7,340 nt of DNA from Vibrio sp. (GTDB taxonomy: Bacteria > Pseudomonadota > Gammaproteobacteria > Enterobacterales > Vibrionaceae), in the NCBI GenBank assembly GCA_007124475.1, contig SLFB01000297.1:1-7340 (forward strand), given 5' to 3'. Of the stretch, positions 1-5,157 are shown one piece after another. Position 1 is the first letter of the stretch. Each line of letters begins with the position of its first letter. Under the pieces are notes generated by a model that was not told where the DNA came from, did no database searches, and saw nothing but the letters and a program-made list of their open reading frames with translations. The position numbers and the translations under genes were made by a program.

Positions 1-3
1 GCG

Positions 4-32
4 GGTTGACTACACTTAAAGATGGTTGACTA
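4..32. repeat. Pair of short direct repeats GGTTGACTA
   Basis: The nonamer GGTTGACTA occurs at 4-12 and again at 24-32, with starts 20 bp apart (about two helical turns). It lies just downstream of the grxA stop codon. The spacing would suit a protein binding the same face of the DNA, or the pair may be chance. The left neighbour is outside the window, so its relation to another gene cannot be judged. Confidence 0.3.
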
Positions 33-37
33 TAAGC

Positions 38-304
38 TTATTCGTCGAACAAACCTAAGTGCTCTTTGGCATAAGCTTCAAATTCTGTGCATCCACCAAT
101 GTGTTGTTGATCAATAAAGATTTGTGGCACAGTTTCAACCGGTTTACCCACTGTCTTTTCAAGATCAGCTTTGGTAATGCCTTCTTCATGGATATCAACA
201 TAGCGATAGTTGAAGTCATCGCGTTTCGCTTTTAAGGTTTCTGCGTGCTCTTTTGCACGGACACAGTATGGGCAAGCCGGGCGGCCAAAAATCACTACGA
301 ACAT
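38..304 (-). CDS. grxA: Glutaredoxin 1 (GrxA family)
   Basis: Small cytosolic dithiol glutaredoxin that uses glutathione to reduce protein and mixed disulfides; in enterobacteria GrxA serves ribonucleotide reductase and OxyR. The 88-residue product has the glutaredoxin fold signature: an active-site C-P-Y-C at residues 11-14 after the GRPA turn, the TVP cis-proline motif at 58-60, and the glycine pair at 70-71 that contacts glutathione. The segment VGKPVETVPQIFID is nearly identical to E. coli GrxA as I remember it. E. coli is 85 residues, so the gene is full length. Residue 72 is a third cysteine where I recall tyrosine in E. coli. Two adjacent starts exist, GTG (305-307) and ATG (302-304). 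I chose the ATG because the GAGGAG ribosome-binding site then sits 6 bases away instead of 3. The gene is divergent from the alcohol dehydrogenase gene and appears monocistronic here. I see no convincing OxyR site upstream. Confidence 0.95.
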   Translation of the reverse strand: MFVVIFGRPACPYCVRAKEHAETLKAKRDDFNYRYVDIHEEGITKADLEKTVGKPVETVPQIFIDQQHIGGCTEFEAYAKEHLGLFDE

Positions 305-419
305 CACTTTCTCCTCTGTTTCGTTTGCGTCACTATGCCCGATTCGTATTAGGAAATAAAGTGAGATTTAGCAGTTGTTTTAATAGGTAAAATTGATTGG
401 ATACTTTGTGGGCAAATCA

Positions 420-436
420 GATTCGCCATGATTCGC
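420..436. repeat. GATTCGC direct repeat with 10-bp period
   Basis: GATTCGC occurs at 420-426 and at 430-436, exactly 10 bp apart, and GATTCG recurs at 341-346. Two copies one helical turn apart in a divergent promoter region resemble a tandem regulator site. No known regulator is recognised, and a heptamer pair could be chance. Confidence 0.3.
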
Positions 437-442
437 GTCTAG

Positions 443-461
443 CTTGCACTTAAAGCAAGTG
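443..461. repeat. Small overlapping inverted repeats (CTTGC/GCAAG and CACTT/AAGTG)
   Basis: CTTGC (443-447) is complementary to GCAAG (455-459), and CACTT (447-451) to AAGTG (457-461), so the same 19 bases can form two alternative short hairpins. No T-run follows, so this is not an intrinsic terminator. It could be an operator or chance. Confidence 0.25.
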
Positions 462-537
462 AGTTTGTGACTTGGCCCATAGTCTTAGCTTTAGGCTGAT
501 TTTTTTAGTCACAGCCTGCACTGAGTCAAATACTTTT

Positions 538-566
538 TTGATAAACAACAGCAGACTGGAGATAGT
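538..566 (+). promoter_or_regulatory. Possible sigma70 promoter of the alcohol dehydrogenase gene
   Basis: TTGATA (538-543, five of six matches to TTGACA) is followed after 17 bases by GATAGT (561-566, four of six matches to TATAAT). Transcription would start near 573 and leave a leader of about 16 bases, carrying the G-rich ribosome-binding site before the ATG at 589. This supports the ATG over the upstream TTG start. Judged by eye only. Confidence 0.4.
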
Positions 567-588
567 TATAGATTTGGCTGGGGGGCAC

Positions 589-1842
589 ATGTTTCAGTTT
601 CTAACATCGAATCGCATTGTATTTGGTGCCGGTGCACTGCAAAACTCGCTGTCATTGATTAATCAATATGGATATAGCGTGCTACTGGTCTCTGGCAGAA
701 GTGTGCAGCGCGCCCAAATGGTCAGTGATTATTTGCAGCAGCAGAACATGCCGTATCAACATGTCGCTATCCATGGTGAGCCTAATATTACTATGGTTGA
801 GGAAGTGGCAATTGCTGGGCGGCACTTTCAACCTCAAGTTGTCGTGGCTATCGGTGGTGGTAGTGTTTTAGATATGGGTAAAGCTTTAGCCGCGATTATT
901 CCTAATCAAGGTAATGTCTATGACTATGTTGAAGTGGTTGGTCGTAATGTTCCTCTTAAAACCAAGCCGCTGCCATTTATTGCGATTCCAACCACTGCAA
1001 GTACTGGGTCGGAAGTCACTAAAAATGCCGTGTTAAAATCTGGACAAGATAAAGTAAAAGTGAGTTTACGCAGCCCAGAGATGTTACCCGCCGTAGCCAT
1101 TATTGATCCAAGCCTAACTTACGGTACTGACCGCTATACCTCGGGGCGTGGAGCAATGGATGCTTTTACTCATTTAATGGAGGCCTATGTTTGTGGAGAT
1201 CCTAATCCTTTAACGGATATGATCTGTGAAGAAGGCTTACGTCGTTTATCTCGTTCAACCCTTGCCGCGTGTTGTTTGGATGAGAAAGACGCTCGTGCAG
1301 ACTTATCTTTTGCTGCCATGTTAGGTGGTATGGCGATGACCAATGCGAAACTGGGCGCAGCCCACGGCTTGGCATCAGCATTGGGCGGTAAATTAGAGGC
1401 TCCACACAGTGTGATCACCGCTCGTCTCGCCCCATATGTGATGAGAGAAAATATTCACGCTGCACAGCAAGCGAAGAGAGTAGAGGTATTGCAGCGGTAT
1501 TTTCGAATTGCACAGCTGTTAACAAAGCGTAAAAACGTCAATATTGATGATAGCGTTCTCTGGGTACAAATGATGCTGGATAAATTACAATTGCCGACGT
1601 TAGACCAGTTTGGTGTCTGCACAACCTCTTTTGAACAAGTTGCCACTGATGCATTACGTTCACAAGCCATTAAAGGTAATCCGCTTCCCTTAACCCATGA
1701 GCGATTGGTGTATATTTTACGGCAGGTTTGTTCATGTTCTAAATCAGAAACACAGAATATTACCCCATCGTTGGTTAGCGAGAAAAGGTTGCAGTGGATT
1801 TATAATTCTCGCCTTGTCGAAGGAAGTGAACAAGGGAGCTAA
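589..1842 (+). CDS. Iron-containing (group III) alcohol dehydrogenase
   Basis: Cytosolic NAD(P)-dependent oxidoreductase of the Fe-ADH family (PF00465, FucO/YiaY/EutG type), interconverting an alcohol and an aldehyde or ketone; the substrate cannot be told from sequence. The 417-residue product has the dinucleotide-binding GGGSVLD at 89-95 and PTTASTGSE at 134-142. The four expected metal ligands are present: D191 and H195 (MDAFTH), H259 (AAHG) and H273 (APHS). The spacing of the last two, 14 residues, equals that of FucO H263/H277. The position of FucO His267, a conserved histidine near the active site, is Ser263 here, placing the protein in a subfamily lacking that histidine. I chose ATG 589 over TTG 472 because similarity begins there (MFQF.TSNRIVFGAGA), a GGGGGG stretch lies just upstream, and a possible promoter falls inside the longer reading frame. 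The family core should end near residue 380; about 37 residues follow without recognisable similarity. An intrinsic terminator lies downstream. Confidence 0.9.
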   Translation: MFQFLTSNRIVFGAGALQNSLSLINQYGYSVLLVSGRSVQRAQMVSDYLQQQNMPYQHVAIHGEPNITMVEEVAIAGRHFQPQVVVAIGGGSVLDMGKALAAIIPNQGNVYDYVEVVGRNVPLKTKPLPFIAIPTTASTGSEVTKNAVLKSGQDKVKVSLRSPEMLPAVAIIDPSLTYGTDRYTSGRGAMDAFTHLMEAYVCGDPNPLTDMICEEGLRRLSRSTLAACCLDEKDARADLSFAAMLGGMAMTNAKLGAAHGLASALGGKLEAPHSVITARLAPYVMRENIHAAQQAKRVEVLQRYFRIAQLLTKRKNVNIDDSVLWVQMMLDKLQLPTLDQFGVCTTSFEQVATDALRSQAIKGNPLPLTHERLVYILRQVCSCSKSETQNITPSLVSEKRLQWIYNSRLVEGSEQGS

Positions 1843-1865
1843 GGGAACTAAAGCTGCAAGGGAAT

Positions 1866-1910
1866 GGGGCTATTCATCTTATCACTATGAACAGCCACAT
1901 GCTCTTTTTT
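1866..1910 (+). terminator. Rho-independent terminator of the alcohol dehydrogenase gene
   Basis: GGCTATTCAT (1868-1877) pairs with ATGAACAGCC (1887-1896) at 9 of 10 positions around a 9-base loop. A run of six T follows at 1905-1910, about 8 bases after the stem. It begins about 25 bp after the dehydrogenase stop codon. On the opposite strand the same stem has no T-run after it, so I do not call it a terminator for hexR. Confidence 0.7.
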
Positions 1911-1933
1911 GGTTGAGGGGCAAGCAAACAGAG

Positions 1934-2788
1934 TTAAAATTGCGATAATTTATCGTAGCGAGAATCTTTCAATACATCTTTAACGCGTTTTAAATTTTCT
2001 CTAAAACCAGAACCACGACGTAAAGTAAAGCCAGTTGCTAACACATCAATCACCGTCATCTGTACAACTCGGCTTGCCATTGGCATATAGACATCGGTAT
2101 CTTCAGGGACATCTAAACAAATAGACAGTGAGCTCGCTTTATCTAATGGTGAGTCTTTAGCGGTAATGGCGATCACTGTGGCACCATTTTCTCGAGCAAG
2201 ATGAGCAATTTCCACTTGGCTTTTTGTGCGCCCGGTATGAGAAATTAACACAATCACATCATTGTCAGTACAATTGATGCTGCTCATCCGTTGCATCACA
2301 ATATCTTCAAAACAGCTAATAGGGATATTAAAACGAATGAATTTATTTTGCGCATCACGTGCTACTGCAGAGGATGCACCTAAGCCAAAAAAGGAGATAC
2401 GTTTAGCCTGAGTAAGTAAGTCAACGGCGCGATTAATTTGCATCGGGTCAAGACTATTTTTGGCGACATCTAAGCAGGCCATCGTTGATTCGAAAATCTT
2501 ATGAGTGTAAGCATCAGGGCCGTCATCTTCTTCAACATTACGATTAACGTAGGGGGTGCCATTCGCTAAACTTTGAGCGAGATGTAGCTTAAAATCGGGG
2601 AAACCTTTGGTATCTAACCGTCGACAAAAGCGGTTGACGGTTGGCTCACTGACATCAGCCATTTTGGCGAGCGTAGCAATACTCGAATGGATAGCGGTTT
2701 GTGGTGAAGTCATAATAACCTCGGCCACTTTACGTTCCGATTTGCTGAAATTTTCCAGATTTTTTTGTATTTTTTCTAATGTATTCAT
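1934..2788 (-). CDS. hexR: HexR, RpiR/MurR-family transcriptional regulator of central carbon metabolism
   Basis: DNA-binding regulator with an N-terminal HTH_6 domain (about residues 1-77) and a C-terminal SIS sugar-phosphate domain (about 120-255). In other gammaproteobacteria HexR controls genes such as zwf, edd-eda, gapA and pykA, and KDPG releases it from DNA. The 284-residue product is close to E. coli HexR (about 289) as I remember it. Shared blocks include SKSERKVAEVI, VSEPTVNRFCRRLDTKGFPD (recognition helix about 46-58), FFGLGASS (133-140) and ISHTGRTK (182-189). The serines and threonine in the last two are expected to bind the phosphosugar. Two starts are possible: ATG at 2786-2788 fits the family start MNxLEKIQ, while GTG at 2795-2797 adds MNT ahead of a second MNT and has a weak AGG about 5 bases upstream. 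I prefer the ATG, although it lacks a clear ribosome-binding site. The gene converges on the dehydrogenase gene and has its own predicted promoter. Confidence 0.95.
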   Translation of the reverse strand: MNTLEKIQKNLENFSKSERKVAEVIMTSPQTAIHSSIATLAKMADVSEPTVNRFCRRLDTKGFPDFKLHLAQSLANGTPYVNRNVEEDDGPDAYTHKIFESTMACLDVAKNSLDPMQINRAVDLLTQAKRISFFGLGASSAVARDAQNKFIRFNIPISCFEDIVMQRMSSINCTDNDVIVLISHTGRTKSQVEIAHLARENGATVIAITAKDSPLDKASSLSICLDVPEDTDVYMPMASRVVQMTVIDVLATGFTLRRGSGFRENLKRVKDVLKDSRYDKLSQF

Positions 2789-2809
2789 AGTGTTCACGCG
2801 GGCCTAGAG

Positions 2810-2820
2810 AACAACTTGTT
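2810..2820. repeat. Palindrome AACAACTTGTT in the hexR leader
   Basis: A perfect 11-base palindrome, AACAA-C-TTGTT, between the predicted hexR transcription start and its start codon. A close copy, AACAAACTTGTT, lies at 2867-2878 just upstream of the predicted -35 box. The pair brackets the promoter as operators often do. It does not resemble the HexR box of the TGTAATTAAATTACA type. Confidence 0.4.
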
Positions 2821-2838
2821 GGGATTTTTTAGTCTGTT

Positions 2839-2867
2839 ATTATCGAGGGCAAATGATTATTGCTCAA
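2839..2867 (-). promoter_or_regulatory. Likely sigma70 promoter of hexR
   Basis: On the minus strand TTGAGC (2862-2867, four of six matches) is followed after exactly 17 bases by GATAAT (2839-2844, five of six matches). Transcription would start near 2832 and give a leader of about 44 bases before the hexR ATG. The -35 box overlaps the stop codon of the small upstream ORF (2864-2923), so reading of that ORF and promoter use lie on the same bases. Confidence 0.5.
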
Positions 2868-2923
2868 ACAAACTTGTTACCAACACCATAACAGCAGTAT
2901 AAACCTAAGCTGTCATAAATCAT
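2864..2923 (-). CDS. Candidate 19-residue small protein or leader peptide upstream of hexR
   Basis: An ATG at 2921-2923 opens a 19-codon frame ending in TGA at 2864-2866, encoding MIYDSLGLYCCYGVGNKFV. The start is preceded by a perfect AGGAGGT (2931-2937) with a 7-base spacer, much the best ribosome-binding site in the window and far better than that of hexR. It reads in the hexR direction and ends 75 bases before the hexR ATG, behind a possible promoter at 2975-3002. The peptide has no membrane segment or charge cluster, but has adjacent cysteines (residues 10-11) and three tyrosines. It has no run of one amino acid as classical attenuation leaders do. I do not recognise it. It could be a regulatory leader peptide, a free small protein or a chance frame; the ribosome-binding site is the main argument for translation. 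Confidence 0.45.
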   Translation of the reverse strand: MIYDSLGLYCCYGVGNKFV

Positions 2924-2969
2924 AAACCTTACCTCCTACCAAATGATAAGAATATGACAAGCCTCAAAC

Positions 2970-3008
2970 TAAACTTTATAAAAACTACGGTTTTAGAACC
3001 AAAGTTTA
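2970..3008 (-). promoter_or_regulatory. Possible distal promoter inside an inverted repeat
   Basis: TAAACTTT (2970-2977) and AAAGTTTA (3001-3008) are perfect inverted copies 31 bp apart centre to centre, about three helical turns. A minus-strand promoter-like pair lies within: TTGGTT (2997-3002, weak -35), a 16-base spacer, and TATAAA (2975-2980, five of six). Both boxes overlap the repeat arms, as in a repressor operator. Transcripts would begin near 2968 and carry the small ORF and then hexR. A nested short stem AAAAC-TACG-GTTTT (2981-2994) also sits inside the repeat. Confidence 0.35.
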
Positions 3009-3047
3009 ATGAAATTAGCCAAACAAGAGGAAATTTGATGGGAAAAT

Positions 3048-3094
3048 TACAATGAAAAGAAAGAAATTTTCATGATTCTCTTTCTTTTCATGTA
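3048..3094 (-). terminator. Long AT-rich hairpin downstream of panP, probable terminator
   Basis: ATGAAAAGAAAGA (3052-3064) is perfectly complementary to TCTTTCTTTTCAT (3079-3091), 13 base pairs around a 14-base loop. After one bulged base, TAC/GTA extends the stem to about 16 pairs. It begins about 40 bases after the panP stop codon. On the minus strand the stem is followed by GTAATTTTCC, a weak U-tract, so it resembles an intrinsic terminator but is not a textbook one. It may also protect the panP mRNA 3' end. Confidence 0.5.
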
Positions 3095-3135
3095 GTCAAA
3101 TCCCTTACGAACTCAAGTCGAAAGGGTAGATAGGT

Positions 3136-4794
3136 CTAACGGTTTTGATGAGCCTTAATGATCATCTGACTCGTTTGGTTTATAGCATCTAAAGTTTTAG
3201 TGGCCAAATTAGCAATTTCACGCTGCTCGATTAAAACTGATTGTAAAATATCCTGAGTGGTTAATGGATTAGCCAGTACTACGCGAAATACTAAGGTATC
3301 TAAACCTTGTAAATGCGATGGATTAAGCTTAGTCCGAGAAACAAATGACTTACCGGTTTCGCGCTGTTTCTTTTGCACGAACTTAGTCAGTTCATTCAGT
3401 TGCTGATTGAGCAACTTTGTTTCAGTTTGGTTGGCAACCAATAGAGCTTGTTTGGCACTCTCGGGTAGGTAACGATAGGTCAGTAAGCAAAGCTCTGGTT
3501 TTGAAATTAACTCAAAGTCGGTTTGTGACTGAATGAGATCAGCAAAGAAATGGGCCTTATTAATACTCTGATCTATCAACAATTGATAGCCAGCTCGGCT
3601 GATGATATGAAGGCTAGCATAGACCAACATCGCCATACCAGACCGAGAACCTTCCAGCGTATGACTACCGAGGTCTTTTGAACCTTGGCGCAGAATATAT
3701 TGGGCGTGATGCTCAATAGAACTCATGGCGTTAGGATCTTTAAATAACACCATTCCCGCGCCCATCGGGATATACATTTGTTTATGAGCATCAATGGTCA
3801 CAGAATCTGCTAATTCAATGCCATCGAGTAAATGACGATAAGTTGCGGACATAAGTGTTGCACCGCCCCAGGCTGCATCAACATGAAAATGGATTTTTTC
3901 AGTGTGGCAGATCTTTGCTATCGCGCGGAGTGGATCGACATTACCGGTTTCAGTGGTCCCTGCTACACCGACGACAGCAAAAGGAAGAATCCGCTCGGCT
4001 TTAAGGGATTGAATTTTTTGTTGCAGGTCTTCAGGACAAAGGCGATTACTTTCATCAGTTCTCACTGTAATTAATCCATCTTGACCAATGCCTAAAATGT
4101 CCGCTGCCTTTTTTAAAGAATAGTGACCGCGTTCAGAAACCAAAATCGCTAGACCTTGATAGCCATAATGGAGCATGGCCTTAACCAGGCCCTCTCGCTC
4201 GACGCCTTTAAAGCTACCTTGTGCTTTAAGTGCGTTATTTCTCGCCACCCAAAGAGCGGTAATATTAGCAATGGTTCCCCCAGAACAAAAAGCGCCAAGT
4301 GAGTGCGCAGCGCTGTGCATCCATTGCTGATAAAAATCATCATTTTGATCGTAAATTAGACGATGGAGCATCCCAAGAACTTGTCTCTCTAGTGGGGTAA
4401 ATGCTTTCGACGTCTCGATCTTCACTAGGTTTTGGTTCAAGGCGATCATAATTTTTGATAATGGCATCAAAAAGTAGGGTAAAGCCGATGTCATATGACC
4501 GATAAAACTTGGTGATGCCGTATGCACCGATTGTGCAACTAAGGTATCCATTAAATGTTGAGTATGTTCAGAAACAAACTCGGGAGATTCGGGTATTCGA
4601 GGGTTAGAAAAATCTTTTTCAATTTCTTTTAATGGCTTTTCTTCTGCCACTATGTGTTCACGTAAAAATTGATTTAAGTTTTGCGATAACTTTTCTTCGA
4701 TACGCGTTAATGTCGAATCCGCTGCTTCAGGGACAGTGAATATACGCAATAAAGTGTCGAAATTCGCATCGGCTTTTTTGTGTTCTAATACCAT
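3136..4794 (-). CDS. panP: PLP-dependent aspartate 1-decarboxylase PanP
   Basis: Cytosolic pyridoxal-phosphate enzyme of the group II decarboxylase family (PF00282) that converts L-aspartate to beta-alanine for pantothenate and CoA synthesis; it replaces the pyruvoyl enzyme PanD in Vibrio and relatives. Older annotation often calls it glutamate decarboxylase. With the ATG at 4794 the product has 552 residues, matching the roughly 550 I recall for Vibrio. Visible cofactor residues are the SGGT phosphate-binding turn (171-174), His224 in SERGHYS (stacks on the pyridine ring), Asp306 in HVDAAWGG (pairs with the ring nitrogen) and Lys338 in DAHKQMY (Schiff base). The frame extends to a TTG at 4857, adding 21 residues (VTEHIATTSSRKG...) of low-complexity character. 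I prefer the internal ATG, where MVLEHKKADANFDTLLRIF begins, though its ribosome-binding site is poor. It is transcribed alone, with a long upstream region and a hairpin downstream. Confidence 0.92.
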   Translation of the reverse strand: MVLEHKKADANFDTLLRIFTVPEAADSTLTRIEEKLSQNLNQFLREHIVAEEKPLKEIEKDFSNPRIPESPEFVSEHTQHLMDTLVAQSVHTASPSFIGHMTSALPYFLMPLSKIMIALNQNLVKIETSKAFTPLERQVLGMLHRLIYDQNDDFYQQWMHSAAHSLGAFCSGGTIANITALWVARNNALKAQGSFKGVEREGLVKAMLHYGYQGLAILVSERGHYSLKKAADILGIGQDGLITVRTDESNRLCPEDLQQKIQSLKAERILPFAVVGVAGTTETGNVDPLRAIAKICHTEKIHFHVDAAWGGATLMSATYRHLLDGIELADSVTIDAHKQMYIPMGAGMVLFKDPNAMSSIEHHAQYILRQGSKDLGSHTLEGSRSGMAMLVYASLHIISRAGYQLLIDQSINKAHFFADLIQSQTDFELISKPELCLLTYRYLPESAKQALLVANQTETKLLNQQLNELTKFVQKKQRETGKSFVSRTKLNPSHLQGLDTLVFRVVLANPLTTQDILQSVLIEQREIANLATKTLDAINQTSQMIIKAHQNR

Positions 4795-5033
4795 GATTCT
4801 ATCGTTATGTTGTATTCCCTTCCGGCTTGAAGTGGTAGCGATGTGCTCTGTGACCAAACCAAAGAAGAAGCTATGGGTGATCTGGTGTGCGCACTTATCG
4901 TCTACTTATAACCACAAGTTGTTTGGGCATAGTAAAGAGTTTCAGTTAGGCGGATGAGCACAAACTGTCTGATTATTCTGTTCGCTTAAGGTCTAATTAA
5001 GCAGATAAACTTTGCAAGTATGCCAAGCATGTG

Positions 5034-5067
5034 ACGTTAACGCTATTAACTTGAAGGTCATTAACGT
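5034..5067. repeat. ACGTTAA/TTAACGT inverted repeat near the panP start point
   Basis: ACGTTAA (5034-5040) and TTAACGT (5061-5067) are inverted copies with a 20-base spacer, and another ATTAAC lies between them at 5045-5050. The element begins just downstream of the -10 box at 5070-5075, where a repressor would block transcription, or it could fold in the panP leader RNA. The regulator is unknown. Confidence 0.35.
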
Positions 5068-5069
5068 GG

Positions 5070-5111
5070 ATTATACCGTTATCACAACCACATACCGAGT
5101 AAAATTGTGAT
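5070..5111 (-). promoter_or_regulatory. Probable panP promoter with consensus -10 and flanking inverted repeat
   Basis: On the minus strand TATAAT (5070-5075) matches the sigma70 -10 consensus perfectly, but I find no good -35 box at 16-18 bases. Around the expected -35 position lie ATCACAA (5081-5087) and TTGTGAT (5105-5111), a perfect 7-bp inverted repeat with a 17-base spacer. A strong -10 without a -35 fits an activator-dependent promoter. The halves resemble half of a CRP site (TGTGA), but the spacing is not that of CRP (6 bases). Predicted start near 5063. Confidence 0.4.
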
Positions 5112-5157
5112 CGATTATCAACAAGTGTTATCAAAATGTGAGATAAGCTGGTGTTGG

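Larger units (their letters stand above)
305..588. other. Divergent intergenic region between grxA and the alcohol dehydrogenase gene
   Basis: About 280 bp with no supported gene. The reading frame of the dehydrogenase runs upstream to a TTG at 472, but those extra 39 codons look non-coding: there is no ribosome-binding site at the TTG and no family similarity. The region holds the grxA ribosome-binding site at its left end, a helically phased GATTCGC repeat (420-436), a small inverted repeat (443-461), a T-rich hairpin pair (485-517) and a possible promoter for the dehydrogenase (538-566). I could not find a clear sigma70 promoter for grxA. Confidence 0.6.
4795..5157. other. 363-bp intergenic region between lysO and panP
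   Basis: No supported gene on either strand. It lies upstream of panP and downstream of lysO, both on the minus strand. The part nearest lysO (about 5034-5133) holds the promoter-like elements listed separately, including three TTATCA copies at 5079-5084, 5115-5120 and 5128-5133. The part nearest panP is a leader of roughly 270 bases if the 5070-5075 box is used. It contains CACAAGTTGTT (4913-4923), 10 of 11 identical to the palindrome in the hexR leader. I see no classical terminator for lysO, so readthrough into panP is possible. Confidence 0.55.

Noticed and set aside
380..410. Possible OxyR site (ATAG-N7-CTAT type) upstream of grxA
   Set aside because: ATAGGTAAAAT begins well, but the second and later quarter-sites do not match.
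472..588. N-terminal extension of the dehydrogenase from a TTG start
   Set aside because: No ribosome-binding site, no similarity to the family, and a plausible promoter lies within it; the ATG at 589 fits the family start.
1943..1955. Palindrome CGATAATTTATCG near the 3' end of hexR
   Set aside because: It lies in the coding sequence for the last residues of HexR and is short enough to be chance; no T-run follows on the minus strand.
3832..4074. 80-codon plus-strand ORF inside panP
   Set aside because: It is antisense to well-conserved PLP-binding coding sequence and has no supporting start signal or recognisable product.
4795..4857. N-terminal extension of PanP from a TTG start
   Set aside because: The 21 extra residues do not resemble the family and there is no ribosome-binding site; the ATG at 4794 gives the usual length.
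5101..5122. CRP or FNR site at TTGTGATCGATTATCAACAA
   Set aside because: Only one half fits either consensus: the CRP right half is absent and the FNR spacing is wrong.
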